In this document: positions 1 to 8,548 of the stretch, in pieces
Numbering within the stretch: the first letter of the stretch is position 1
How the letters are laid out: every line of letters begins with the position of its first letter
Assembly (NCBI RefSeq): GCF_030164425.1
Contig: NZ_JASNJD010000005.1
Coordinates: 1 to 64,000, forward strand
Direction of reading: 5' to 3'
Origin: Pseudodonghicola flavimaris
GTDB taxonomy: Bacteria; Pseudomonadota; Alphaproteobacteria; Rhodobacterales; Rhodobacteraceae
Length of the DNA stretch: 64,000 nucleotides
Made by a program: the position numbers and the translations under genes
Notes under the pieces: generated by a model
The model's input: only the letters and a program-made list of their open reading frames with translations
Database searches by the model: none
Told to the model about the DNA's origin: nothing

Positions 1-370
1 CGATCATTCCTCTGAATTTCTGTCCACCACCTCGGCCTCAGGTCCCTCAGGCAGCGCCGCCGCCTTCCGTTCCGTCCGCCTCCGTGGCGCCCCGTAGCGC
101 CTCAGCGCCGCCGGTGAAGGGCTTTTACGGATAACTCCAAATACCCGCAAGCAGATTCTTCCCCCATTCGTCATTTTTCTGCAAAAAATATACGAAACTG
201 CATAATATCAATAACTTAGGTGTCGAAAAACTTTGACCATCCCGTCAAATCACACCCCCGCATCCCCCGGCACTCTCCCCCGCACCCCTTATCCACAGCC
301 TTACCCACAGACCCGCTCCGACTCCCCCAAAAAACACCCCCCAAGCCAGACCAAAACAACCCACAAAGTC
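1..370. other. Non-coding left end, AT-rich with DnaA-box-like sites
   Basis: I see no convincing gene here; the open frames that cross it look like shadows. Positions 1-120 are GC-rich and contain no obvious 3' end of a gene. Positions 165-235 are distinctly AT-rich for this genome. A 6-6-6 palindrome (TTTGAC, six bases, GTCAAA) lies at 232-249, and two DnaA-box-like 9-mers lie at 289-309. A perfect box, an AT-rich tract and a palindrome together could form a replication-related or promoter region, but two boxes are too few to call an origin. Confidence 0.5.
289..309 (+). other. Pair of DnaA-box-like 9-mers
   Basis: TTATCCACA at 289-297 is the perfect consensus DnaA box. TTACCCACA at 301-309 differs from it by one base and has the same orientation, with starts 12 bp apart. 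An AT-rich stretch lies about 60 bp to the left. The match is seen directly; a role in replication or in DnaA-dependent transcription is inference. Confidence 0.35.
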
Positions 371-976
371 TCATTCCGCCTTGCGGCAGACTCGCGGCAG
401 TGGCAGCCGCAAGGCCAGCAGACCAACGGCGAGAGAGAAGTAGATCAGGGGTTCGATCTGCAGCCCCTTGCGGAGCATCACGAAATGCAGCGCCCCCAGC
501 AGCACCGCTGCATAGACGGCGCGATGCAGCTGCCGCCAGCGCCGACCCAGCCTGCGGATCGAGAAACTGTTGGAGGTCAGCGCCAGCGGCAGCAGCAGCA
601 GAAAGCCCGCCATGCCGACGGTGATATAGGGGCGCTTGACCAGATCGGCCCAGATCGCCGCCGGCACCTGCACATCGAGCAGTAGCCAGACCAGCAGATG
701 CAGGCTGACATAGTAGAACGCCAGCAATCCCAGGGCGCGGCGAAAGCGGATCAGATTGAGACCAGCCAGCCGCCGCAGCGGAGAGATCGCCAGACCGGCC
801 AACAGGAATTGCAGCGCGTAGAGCCCCAGCGCATGTTCCAGCGCCTTGATCGGCTCCGGTCCCAGCCCGCCGGTCAGCCCCTGATAGAAGACCACAGGCC
901 CGGGAAGCGCCCCAAGCAGATAGACCACCCAGGTCGGCAGCCGCCGGGCGGCACGGTTCAGCGCCGCGACCGACAC
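371..976 (-). CDS. msrQ: Heme-binding membrane subunit MsrQ of periplasmic methionine sulfoxide reductase
   Basis: This is the inner-membrane b-heme protein that passes electrons from the respiratory chain to MsrP for repair of oxidised methionine in periplasmic proteins. The 201-residue product has about six hydrophobic helices and the ferric-reductase-like pattern of the family, with histidines inside helices (for example VSLHLLVW and WRQLHRAVY). The GTG at 976 is chosen as start because it lies two bases past the msrP stop. An upstream ATG at 1039 would overlap msrP and add 21 residues that do not fit the family. The tight coupling to msrP supports the call. Confidence 0.9.
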   Translation of the reverse strand: MSVAALNRAARRLPTWVVYLLGALPGPVVFYQGLTGGLGPEPIKALEHALGLYALQFLLAGLAISPLRRLAGLNLIRFRRALGLLAFYYVSLHLLVWLLLDVQVPAAIWADLVKRPYITVGMAGFLLLLPLALTSNSFSIRRLGRRWRQLHRAVYAAVLLGALHFVMLRKGLQIEPLIYFSLAVGLLALRLPLPRVCRKAE

Positions 977-977
977 G

Positions 978-1886
978 TCAGAAATAGGTCGCCAGGTCCA
1001 TGCCTTCATACAGGACGGCGACCTCGTCTTCATAGCCATTGAACATCAGCGTCGGCGACCGCCGGGCAAACAGCCCGCCGCCGATGCGCCGCTCGGTCGC
1101 CTGCGACCAGCGCGGGTGATCCACGTTCGGGTTCACATTGCTGTAGAACCCGTATTCCCGCGGGTTGTAGGCGTTCCAGCTGGCATAGGGTTCCTGGTCG
1201 GTCAGGGTGATGCGCACCACCGACTTGATCGACTTGAACCCGTATTTCCACGGCACCACCAGACGGATCGGCGCACCGTTCTGGTTCGGCATCGGCTTGC
1301 CGTAAATCCCGGTGGCCATGATCGTCAGCGGATGCAGCGCCTCGTCCAGGCGCAGCCCCTCGCGATAGGGCCAGTCGAGCACAGGGTAGCGGGTGCCCGG
1401 CATCTCCTCCGGCCTGAGCACGGTTTCGAAGGCGACATAGCGGGCAGCGTCCTGTACCCCGGCCAGATCCAGCAGATCGGCCAGCTCGAACCCCTGCCAG
1501 GGCACCACCATCGACCAGGCTTCGACACAGCGGAAGCGATAGATCCGCTCCTCGAGGTCCATCTTTGCCAGGATGTCGGTCAGGTCGTAGTCGCCCGGTC
1601 GGTCCACCAGCCCGTCGATACGGATCGACCAGGGCGCGGTGATCAGGCTGTGAGCATTCTCCGCCGGGTCGGATTTGCCGGTGCCGAATTCGTAATAGTT
1701 GTTGTAGCTGGTGATATCCTCCCAGCTATTGGGCGCCGGCATCTCTTCGGCCGCGCCGGCGGGGCGGCCCAGCGTCAGCCCCAGCCCGGTGGCGGCAGCC
1801 CCGGTCATCAGCTGCCGGCGGTTCAGAAACAGCGCCTCCGGCGTCACATCGGCGGTCGTCAGGTCGTTGGTCCAGCGTCGGGCCAT
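978..1886 (-). CDS. msrP: Periplasmic methionine sulfoxide reductase catalytic subunit MsrP
   Basis: A molybdopterin-dependent reductase of methionine sulfoxide in envelope proteins (formerly YedY). The product is 302 residues, the usual family length. A twin-arginine signal (NRRQLMTGAAATG, near residue 22) predicts folded export by Tat. The oxidoreductase molybdopterin domain follows, with the cofactor-ligand cysteine in YRFRCVEAWSM and the conserved PNQNGAPIRLVVPWKYGFKS segment. It is the first gene of an msrP-msrQ pair with almost no gap. Function follows from the family; the motifs are seen directly. Confidence 0.95.
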   Translation of the reverse strand: MARRWTNDLTTADVTPEALFLNRRQLMTGAAATGLGLTLGRPAGAAEEMPAPNSWEDITSYNNYYEFGTGKSDPAENAHSLITAPWSIRIDGLVDRPGDYDLTDILAKMDLEERIYRFRCVEAWSMVVPWQGFELADLLDLAGVQDAARYVAFETVLRPEEMPGTRYPVLDWPYREGLRLDEALHPLTIMATGIYGKPMPNQNGAPIRLVVPWKYGFKSIKSVVRITLTDQEPYASWNAYNPREYGFYSNVNPNVDHPRWSQATERRIGGGLFARRSPTLMFNGYEDEVAVLYEGMDLATYF

Positions 1887-1956
1887 GATCGGTCTCTCCC
1901 TAGATCGGTCGCAACAAATCTAACCGCACGGCGGGCGCGGACCAAACAACGCTGTC

Positions 1957-3450
1957 TCACGTTTCAGCGACGGGACTGTAACTTGGCAGAATCTCGTTCA
2001 TCGGGATGCTGGATCCGTCGCCCTGCACGATCCGCACATGGCGGCGGCGCATCTGCCGCGGTTCGGCGACACCGACGGAATGGGCGATGGTCTCGACCTC
2101 GTCGATCAGGCCGCGGGCATAGCGGGCGACACGGATGTATTTGCGCTCGACCACCAGGCCTTTCTGCAGATGCGGGTCATGGGTGGTGATGCCGGTCGGG
2201 CAGGTGTTCTTGTTACACTTGAGCGCCTGGATACAACCCAGCGCGAACATGAACCCGCGCGCGGAGGTGACGAAATCCGCCCCTGCCGCCAGCGCCCAAG
2301 CGACATCGCCGGGGTTGATCAGCTTGCCGCTGGCGATCAGCCGTACCCGGTCCTTCAGCCCGTGTTCATCGCGGATATTGGCCACCACCGGCAGCGCCTC
2401 GCGCACCGACATGCCGACCAGGTCGATCAGCGGCATCGGCGCCGCACCGGTGCCGCCCTCGCCGCCGTCCAGGGTTATGAAGTCCGGCGCGCTTTCCGGA
2501 CCGCGCGCGACGATCACCTCGAAGAAGGCGCGCATCGCCTCCTCCGAACCGACGACCGTCTTGATGCCCACCGGCTTGCCGGTGACCTCGCGAACATGGG
2601 CGATCATGTCCAGGAGCTCGCCATAATCATGCACCTCCGGGTGGCGGTTGGGCGACATGCTGTCCTTACCCATCGGGATATGGCGAATCTTGGCGATCTC
2701 CGGGGTGATCTTGGCCGCCGGCAGGATGCCGCCCTTGCCCGGCTTCGCCCCCTGCGCCAGCTTGATCTCGAACATGCGGATGTTCTCATGCGCGGCGAGC
2801 GCCCGCAACTTGTCGTCGTCGAGACCGCCGGCCTCGTTGCGCAGGCCGTATTTCGCCGTCCCGATCTGGAACACGATATCGCAGCCGCCCTCCAGATGCA
2901 TCGGGCTGAGCGCGCCCTCCCCGGTGTTGAGCCAGATGTTGGCCTCCTTGGCGCCGCGGCTCAGCGCCTCCACCGCCGGTTTCGAGATCGCGCCATAGCT
3001 CATGCCGGAGATATTGAAGAAAGAGGGCGCCAGATAGGGATGTCGCGCGGTCGGCCCGATCAGCATCGGCTCGGTCTTGGCGTATTGATCGTTCAGCGGC
3101 GGGAACGGCGCGTTGACGAAAATCGCGGTGCCCGGCACGCTGATGTTGCGGGTCGAGCCGAAAGCCACGGTGTTGCTTTCCCCGGTCGAGGCGCGAGTGA
3201 CCCAGTCGCGCTGCGCCCGGTTGAACGGCATCTCCTCGCGGTCCATAGCGAAGAAATACTGGCGAAAGAACTCCCCCAGCGTGGTGAAGAGATAGCGGAA
3301 CCGCCCCAGCACCGGATAGTTGCGCCGGATGGCATCCCCGGTCTGGATACGGTCGATCACGAAGAGCGCGACAGCACCCAGGAACAGGAGCCCGAGCAGC
3401 GCGATGAAGAGGAACGCAAGAAGCTCGACCGCATTCGCCGCGAAAATCAT
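1957..3450 (-). CDS. FMN-binding glutamate synthase family protein, membrane-anchored
   Basis: The 497-residue protein has a hydrophobic N-terminal segment (about residues 8-32). A glutamate synthase central TIM-barrel domain follows, with FMN-site elements such as TLDGGEGGTGAAP and IASGKL and an iron-sulfur cysteine cluster in LKCNKNTCPTGITTHDP. It lacks the glutaminase domain of GltB, so it belongs to the stand-alone 'FMN-binding glutamate synthase' group, whose substrate is mostly unknown. Genuine glutamate synthesis should not be assumed. The gene stands alone, divergent from the DUF302 gene. Confidence 0.85.
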   Translation of the reverse strand: MIFAANAVELLAFLFIALLGLLFLGAVALFVIDRIQTGDAIRRNYPVLGRFRYLFTTLGEFFRQYFFAMDREEMPFNRAQRDWVTRASTGESNTVAFGSTRNISVPGTAIFVNAPFPPLNDQYAKTEPMLIGPTARHPYLAPSFFNISGMSYGAISKPAVEALSRGAKEANIWLNTGEGALSPMHLEGGCDIVFQIGTAKYGLRNEAGGLDDDKLRALAAHENIRMFEIKLAQGAKPGKGGILPAAKITPEIAKIRHIPMGKDSMSPNRHPEVHDYGELLDMIAHVREVTGKPVGIKTVVGSEEAMRAFFEVIVARGPESAPDFITLDGGEGGTGAAPMPLIDLVGMSVREALPVVANIRDEHGLKDRVRLIASGKLINPGDVAWALAAGADFVTSARGFMFALGCIQALKCNKNTCPTGITTHDPHLQKGLVVERKYIRVARYARGLIDEVETIAHSVGVAEPRQMRRRHVRIVQGDGSSIPMNEILPSYSPVAET

Positions 3451-3573
3451 GCAAAAACTCCTATATGTTAATATGGCGCGGGAGGCGCCGAAGCGTTAGC
3501 CTCAAGACTGGTTGGGATTGGCGGCAGTGGCAAGCCGCGGCGTCCCCGAAAGGGAGGAGAAAGGGAGGAAATC

Positions 3574-4026
3574 ATGACAAGATTCATTATCGCCGCAGCG
3601 CTCGGGCTGGCCGCGCAAATGGCGGTCGCGCAGGAGAAAACCGATCAGATGGTGCGCTACGGCACCGATCAGAGCTTCGAGGATGTCGCCTTCGGTGTGG
3701 AAAGCGCGATCCTCGATGCCGGGCTGGTGGTCGATCACATCAGCCATGTCGGGGAGATGCTGGAACGGACCCGCGCCGATGTCGGCTCAGACAAGGTGCT
3801 GTTCACCAAAGCGGACGTCTACTCCTTCTGTTCGGCCACGGTGTCGCGCAGCGTGATGGAGGCCGATCCGATGAACATCGTATATTGCCCCTATGACATC
3901 TTCGTGGCGGAGCTGGCCGAGACCCCCGGCACCGTCTTCGTCGGCTATCGCCAGTTCCCCGACGGGCCGATGCAGGAGGTTCAGCAGATGCTGGACGGCA
4001 TCGTCAAAAGCGCGCTCGGCGACTGA
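3574..4026 (+). CDS. Exported DUF302 family protein
   Basis: A 150-residue protein with a Sec signal peptide (MTRFIIAAALGLAAQMAVAQ, cleavage after AVA-Q at about residue 19) and a DUF302 domain. The hallmarks are the FEDVAFGVESAILDAG helix and the VLFTKADVYSFCSATVS strand-turn, followed by the CPYDIFVAEL stretch. DUF302 proteins are small periplasmic or cytosolic proteins without a settled function; some lie near sulfur or redox genes. The start is supported by an AGGGAGGAAAT ribosome site just upstream. A long GC hairpin follows the stop codon. Confidence 0.8.
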   Translation: MTRFIIAAALGLAAQMAVAQEKTDQMVRYGTDQSFEDVAFGVESAILDAGLVVDHISHVGEMLERTRADVGSDKVLFTKADVYSFCSATVSRSVMEADPMNIVYCPYDIFVAELAETPGTVFVGYRQFPDGPMQEVQQMLDGIVKSALGD

Positions 4027-4038
4027 TCCCGGGCCCGT

Positions 4039-4072
4039 CGCCCCGCCCGGCACCGTGACGCCGGGCGGGGCG
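4039..4072 (+). terminator. 13-bp GC hairpin after the DUF302 gene
   Basis: Perfect 13-bp arms (4039-4051 and 4060-4072) enclose an eight-base loop, beginning 12 bases past the DUF302 stop. No T-run follows, only ATTGCC, so this may be a weak or factor-assisted terminator or a 3'-end stabiliser. It also lies about 70 bases ahead of the iron permease gene. Confidence 0.5.
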
Positions 4073-4144
4073 ATTGCCTCTGGAAAACCGGGCATGAGGC
4101 AGGGATAAGGGGAAAACGGACCCGACCATCGGAGCCCTCGCCCC

Positions 4145-5830
4145 TTGCCCCAGACCAGCTCTCTTCCCTCTGTCCCCGATCTCGCCGCCGGCGCCACCCG
4201 TCGCAAGACCCGTGGCACCCGGGCACTGGCGCTGATCGCCACGCTGGTGGCGGCGGCCTGCCTGCTGCCGATGCTGGCCGTGGCGCTGGCCGCGGTGACC
4301 GGCGGCACCGACACCGTGCGCCATCTGATCGAAACCGTTCTGCCCGGCTATGCCGGCACCACCGTGATTCTGGTCGCGCTGGTCTCGGTCGGGACCTTCG
4401 CGCTGGGGGTGGGCGCGGCCTGGCTGGTAACGATGACCCGGTTTCCCGGGGTGCGGGTGCTGGAGGTGGCGCTGGTGCTGCCCATGGCCTTCCCCTCCTA
4501 CGTGCTGGCCTATGCCTATACCTATATCCTGGATCACCCCGGCATCGTGCAATCGACCCTGCGGCAGGTGACCGGCTGGGGGCCGCGCGATTACTGGTTC
4601 CCCGAGATTCGCTCCACCGGCGGGGCGGCGGCGATGCTGATCCTGGTACTCTATCCCTATGTCTACCTGCTGGCACGCGCCGCCTTCGTGCAGCAGAGCT
4701 CGGGCGCCTTCCTCGCCGCCCGCACCCTCGGCCACAGCGCCTGGTCCGCCTTCTGGCGCGTCAGCCTGCCGATGGCGCGGCCGGCAATCGCCGGCGGCGT
4801 GCTGCTCGCGGTGATGGAGACGATCGCCGATTTCGGCACCTCCGCCTATTTCGGCGTGCAGACCTTCGCCACCGGCATCTACACCAGCTGGTTCACCATG
4901 GCCGACCGCGCCGCGGCGGCGCAGCTGGCGCTCTGCCTGCTGGTCTTCGCGCTGGTGCTGGCGGTGGCCGAGCGCAGCTCGCGCGGCAAAGCCCGGTATC
5001 ACGCCGCCGGCAAACGGCACATGAAGATGCCGCCCGAACCGCTGAGCGGGCTGCGCGCGCTCGCGGCCTTCGCGCTCTGCGCCCTGCCGGTGATCCTGGG
5101 TTTCGCCCTGCCGGCGCTGGTGCTGGCGATCATGGGGCTCGACGGCCAGCAGGATCTGCTCAGCCGGCGCTACATCCGCTTCATCCAGAATTCGCTGACG
5201 CTGGCCGGCACCGCCGCGCTGGTGACGGTCTTCGCCGCGATCTGCATCGGCTTTTTCCAGCGGCTGCGGCCCGGGCGGCGGTCGCTGACGACGGTCTATC
5301 TCGCGCGGCTCGGCTACGCGGTGCCCGGTGGGGTGATCGCGGTCGGGCTGATGGTGCCTTTCGCCGCCTTCGACAACACGCTCGACGCCTGGATGCGGGC
5401 CAGCTTCGGTATTTCCACCGGGCTGCTGGTCACCGGCTCGATCTGGCTGCTGGTCGCTGCCTATATGGTGCGCTTCCTCGCCGCCGCGCTCGGCGCCTAC
5501 GAGGGCGGACAGAGCACGGTGCATGCCAATATGGACGCCGCCGCCCGGTCGCTGGGAGAAAGCCCGCTGGGCACCCTGCGGCGCATCCACCTGCCGATCC
5601 TGACCCCCAGCCTGCTGACCGCACTGCTGATCGTCTTCGTCGATGTGATGAAAGAGCTGCCGGCAACCCTGATCATGCGACCCTTCAACTACGACACCCT
5701 GGCGGTGCAGGCCTATCGCCTGGCCTCGGACGAGCGGCTGGAAGGCGCGGCGGTGCCATCGTTGGTGATCGTCGCCATCGGGCTGTTGCCGGTGATCCTG
5801 ATCTGCCGCCAGGTCGGCCGGCGCAGCTGA
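4145..5830 (+). CDS. fbpB: Ferric iron ABC transporter permease (FbpB/AfuB type)
   Basis: The 561-residue double permease has two homologous halves, each with about six membrane helices. Each half carries an ABC-permease EAA-like loop: AARTLGHSAWSAFWRVSLPM in the first, AARSLGESPLGTLRRIHLPI in the second. This two-in-one form is typical of FbpB/AfuB/SfuB permeases for Fe(3+) delivered by a periplasmic binding protein. The frame opens with TTG at 4145, with a weak CGGAG upstream; no ATG or GTG precedes the first membrane helix. It converges with the binding-protein gene at 6034-7050. No ATPase gene (fbpC) is seen nearby, so one must be encoded elsewhere. Confidence 0.9.
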   Translation: MPQTSSLPSVPDLAAGATRRKTRGTRALALIATLVAAACLLPMLAVALAAVTGGTDTVRHLIETVLPGYAGTTVILVALVSVGTFALGVGAAWLVTMTRFPGVRVLEVALVLPMAFPSYVLAYAYTYILDHPGIVQSTLRQVTGWGPRDYWFPEIRSTGGAAAMLILVLYPYVYLLARAAFVQQSSGAFLAARTLGHSAWSAFWRVSLPMARPAIAGGVLLAVMETIADFGTSAYFGVQTFATGIYTSWFTMADRAAAAQLALCLLVFALVLAVAERSSRGKARYHAAGKRHMKMPPEPLSGLRALAAFALCALPVILGFALPALVLAIMGLDGQQDLLSRRYIRFIQNSLTLAGTAALVTVFAAICIGFFQRLRPGRRSLTTVYLARLGYAVPGGVIAVGLMVPFAAFDNTLDAWMRASFGISTGLLVTGSIWLLVAAYMVRFLAAALGAYEGGQSTVHANMDAAARSLGESPLGTLRRIHLPILTPSLLTALLIVFVDVMKELPATLIMRPFNYDTLAVQAYRLASDERLEGAAVPSLVIVAIGLLPVILICRQVGRRS

Positions 5831-5889
5831 TCGCCCGCACTTTTGGGACAGAGGGGGGGGGGCTCCGCCCCCGGCCTGCGGCCTCCCCC

Positions 5890-5963
5890 GGAGTATTTCT
5901 GCAGAAGAGAAGGGCCGGATGGGCAGGGCGCCGCGGCGCGTCCTTCTTCTCTGCGCAAATACT
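5890..5963. repeat. Long imperfect inverted repeat (REP-like) between convergent iron-transport genes
   Basis: The arms at 5890-5912 (GAGTATTTCTGCAGAAGAGAAGG) and 5941-5963 match in reverse complement at about 19 of 23 positions, with a GC-rich 28-bp centre. The left flank is a G-run followed by a GC-rich dyad (5848-5889). Similar intergenic dyads with an AAATA(C/T)TCC core recur in Rhodobacteraceae, and a relative appears near 61315-61380 in this window. It lies between two convergent stop codons, so it could act as a bidirectional terminator. Confidence 0.5.
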
Positions 5964-6033
5964 CTCGCCGAAGGCATGAGGCGCCGCCCAGTCAGGGGCG
6001 ACGCCTCATTGATGTCTCAGCTGTCGGGGCAGA

Positions 6034-7050
6034 TCACTTCCAGCCGACTTCGTTGAAAATCTTCTGGGCGTCGGGGATCTGCTTGGCCACCAGCGACAGG
6101 TCGATATCGTCGGGCTTGAAGAAGCCGAGTTCAGCGACGCTAGCGGGCAGGCCGACACCGGGCACCGCCGGATATTCGTCATTGCCGGCGGAGAAATATT
6201 TCTGCGCCGAATCGCTGGCCAGATACTCCAGGAACTTGATCGCGTTCTCCCGGTTCGGCGCATGGGCGGCGACGCCGGCACCAGAGAGGTTCATGTGGGC
6301 GCCATAGCTGTTCTGATTCGGGAACACCCAGCCGATCATGTCGAGGTGATCGCTGACGCCCTCGACCTCGGTACGGATGGTGCGCGCGAAGTAATAGGTA
6401 TTGGCAACCGCGATATCGCATTCGCCCGACACCAGCCCGCGCAGCTGATCGGTGTCGCCGCCCTGAGGCGCGCGGGCCATGTTGTCGACCACGCCCTGCG
6501 CCCAGGCCTTCGCCGCCTCGGCGCCGTTGTGGGTGATGATCGCCGCCAGCAGCGTCTGGTTATAGGTATTGGTCGAGGAACGGATGCAGACCATCCCCTT
6601 GTATTTCGGGTCGGCCAGCGCCTCGTAGGTCTGCGGCGGATCGATGACATCGGCCTTGTTGTAGAAGATCACCCGGGCACGCTGGGTGAAGCCGAACCAT
6701 TCGTTGTCCTTATCCTGCAGATAGGCGGGGATGCGCGCCTCCAGCACCGGGCTGTCGATCGGCTGCAGGATGCCGGCGTTCTTGGCACGCTCCAGCCGCG
6801 AGGTATCGACGGTCAGAATCACATCGGCCGGAGAGTTGAGCCCCTCCGCCTGGACCCGGGCGATCAGCTCGTCCGCCTTGCCCTCGATCCGGTTGACGGT
6901 GATTCCCGTCGCCTCTTCGAAATCGGAATAGAGCCGTTCGTCGGTGTCATAATGGCGCGAAGAGTAGATGTTCACATCGCCGCCAGCAAAGGCAGCGGGG
7001 GCCAGCGCACCCAGCAGGGCGGCGGCAGCACAGGTCAAACCAAGTTTCAT
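6034..7050 (-). CDS. fbpA: Ferric iron ABC transporter substrate-binding protein (FbpA/FutA type)
   Basis: The 338-residue periplasmic iron-binding protein has a signal peptide starting MKLGLTCAAAALLGALAPAA and ending AFA-GG. The mature N-terminus DVNIYSSRHYDTDERLYSDF is characteristic of the Fbp/Fut family, and a tyrosine-rich iron site (NTYYFA) lies further on. ATG 7050 is chosen because AGGAGGA lies at optimal distance upstream; the frame remains open for 39 further codons that lack family similarity. The upstream region (7100-7160) is AT-rich, consistent with a regulated promoter, but I cannot assign a known iron box with certainty. It is the likely partner of fbpB. Confidence 0.92.
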   Translation of the reverse strand: MKLGLTCAAAALLGALAPAAFAGGDVNIYSSRHYDTDERLYSDFEEATGITVNRIEGKADELIARVQAEGLNSPADVILTVDTSRLERAKNAGILQPIDSPVLEARIPAYLQDKDNEWFGFTQRARVIFYNKADVIDPPQTYEALADPKYKGMVCIRSSTNTYNQTLLAAIITHNGAEAAKAWAQGVVDNMARAPQGGDTDQLRGLVSGECDIAVANTYYFARTIRTEVEGVSDHLDMIGWVFPNQNSYGAHMNLSGAGVAAHAPNRENAIKFLEYLASDSAQKYFSAGNDEYPAVPGVGLPASVAELGFFKPDDIDLSLVAKQIPDAQKIFNEVGWK

Positions 7051-7198
7051 CCCGGAGATCCTCCTTGTTCCGTCACGGGCACGGCCCGAATGGCGCAAGA
7101 CATAGGGAATTCGGCGGGACGGGCAAGAAAAACTTATTATTTTTGTCAGAAAAGTGATGCCGACCACCCGAGCGTCGCCACCTCAAAACCCGATGCCC

Positions 7199-7230
7199 CA
7201 AAAAGAAAACCGCGCCCGAAGGCGCGGTTT
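7199..7230 (-). terminator. Rho-independent terminator of rpmJ
   Basis: Reading the minus strand, AAACCGCGCC (7230-7221), loop TTCG and GGCGCGGTTT (7216-7207) form a 10-bp stem with a stable tetraloop, followed by TCTTTTT. It lies 28 bases past the rpmJ stop. Confidence 0.9.
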
Positions 7231-7257
7231 CTGTCGGATCGTGATCCGCGTCGTCGT

Positions 7258-7383
7258 TCAGCCCTGACGGGCCTTGAACCGGCGCTGGGTTTTGTTGATC
7301 ACATAAACCCGGCCTTTGCGACGCACCACCCGGCAATCGCGGTGCCGGGTCTTCAGCGAGCGGAGCGAGTTCTTGACCTTCAT
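7258..7383 (-). CDS. rpmJ: 50S ribosomal protein L36
   Basis: The 41-residue protein begins [20 protein letters not shown] and continues with the [21 protein letters not shown] tail. This is the longer alphaproteobacterial form of L36, with only part of the zinc-binding set present (a lone DC instead of the four-ligand pattern), so it is a C-minus type that does not need zinc. It is a stand-alone gene, not in the spc operon, as is usual in this family. A clear terminator follows, and tRNA-Val lies upstream on the same strand. Confidence 0.95.
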   Translation of the reverse strand: MKVKNSLRSLKTRHRDCRVVRRKGRVYVINKTQRRFKARQG

Positions 7384-7461
7384 GGCCTGTCTCCTGTCCT
7401 GCGGCGCGGGCCAGCGCCTGAGCTTGTCGGGGCCCCGGGATACCCCGAGACGGTGAATTCA

Positions 7462-7536
<75 letters not shown>

Positions 7537-7683
7537 ATGAATGCCTGCGCGTCTTTGCCCCACAATCAAATGGGGCGCGGAAATCCGCGCCGGTGCGGGG
7601 GTCTATAAAAGGTCTTTCCGGGGTGATCAAGGGCTTTTGACAAAGGATTCTGCAAGCTATTGTCCGAAGCGTGAGGAACATTG

Positions 7684-8544
7684 ATGACCAACCCTGCTTT
7701 TTCCCTTTTTCAGCCCTCTCGCCGCCTGTCCAGCGTCGTTTTCGCCTCGCCTCACAGCGGCCATGAATATTCGGAGGGATTCCTGCGGCGGTCGATTCTG
7801 GATCCCCGCGCGATCCGATCCTCAGAAGACGCTTTCGTCGACCAGCTTTTCGCCGCAGCCCCGGAATTCGGGGCTCCTTTGCTCTGTGCCCGGGCCCCGC
7901 GCGCCTATGTCGACCTGAATCGCAGCCCGGACGAGCTCGACCCCGCCCTGATCGAAGGTGTGCGCCGGCACGGGCACAACCCACGCGTCGCTTCCGGGCT
8001 CGGGGTGATTCCCCGCGTGGTGTCGAACGGCCGCGCGATCTATCGCGGCAAGCTGCCGATGCGCGAGGCCACGGACCGTCTGGACCGGATCTGGCGGCCC
8101 TATCACGGCGCGCTGCAGGATTTGCTGGACCAGGCGCATCACCGGTTCGGCGAGGCGATTCTGATCGACTGCCACTCCATGCCGCATGAGGCGATGGATG
8201 GAATCGCGCGCAGCGGCATGCCGCGCCCGGAAATCGTGCTGGGCGACAGATTCGGCGCCGCCGCCGAAGCCTCGGTGATGGAGCGGGTCGAGGCCGCCTT
8301 TATCGCCGCCGGGCTGGTGGTGTCGCGCAACACGCCTTTTGCCGGCGCCTATGTCACCCAGGCCTATGGCCGGCCGTCGCGGCGCCAGCATGCGATCCAG
8401 ATCGAGATCGACCGGTCGCTTTACATGGACGAGCAGAGAATCGAACCCAACGCTCAGTTCGACAGTTTCCGCAGCCTGCTGCGCGGCGTCATCGCCGAGA
8501 TCGCCAGCATCGGCTACGTGGATCTGCCGCTGGCCGCGGAATGA
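7684..8544 (+). CDS. N-formylglutamate amidohydrolase family protein
   Basis: The 286-residue protein belongs to the N-formylglutamate deformylase family, zinc enzymes that act at the last step of one histidine-degradation route and on related amides. Visible motifs are ASPHSGHEYS near the N-terminus, RAPRAYVDLNRSPDELDP and LIDCHSMPHEAM, which carry the metal and catalytic His/Asp/Glu residues. No other hut genes are adjacent, so the true substrate is uncertain. ATG 7684 is preferred to the TTG three bases earlier. It converges with dinB, with four bases between stops. Confidence 0.88.
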   Translation: MTNPAFSLFQPSRRLSSVVFASPHSGHEYSEGFLRRSILDPRAIRSSEDAFVDQLFAAAPEFGAPLLCARAPRAYVDLNRSPDELDPALIEGVRRHGHNPRVASGLGVIPRVVSNGRAIYRGKLPMREATDRLDRIWRPYHGALQDLLDQAHHRFGEAILIDCHSMPHEAMDGIARSGMPRPEIVLGDRFGAAAEASVMERVEAAFIAAGLVVSRNTPFAGAYVTQAYGRPSRRQHAIQIEIDRSLYMDEQRIEPNAQFDSFRSLLRGVIAEIASIGYVDLPLAAE

Positions 8545-8548
8545 CCGG

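Noticed and set aside
232..249. TTTGAC-six-GTCAAA as an FNR box
   Set aside because: The spacer between TTGAC and GTCAA is six bases, not four; it is a palindrome of unknown meaning.
2038..3471. A 477-codon frame antisense to the glutamate synthase-like gene
   Set aside because: No domain and atypical composition; the opposite strand has FMN and iron-sulfur motifs.
4004..5977. A 657-codon open frame antisense to the iron permease
   Set aside because: Gln/His/Arg-rich shadow; the plus-strand permease has clear membrane helices and EAA loops.
7128..7160. Specific iron-regulator box ahead of fbpA
   Set aside because: The region is AT-rich but I could not match it to a defined Irr, RirA or Fur site with confidence.
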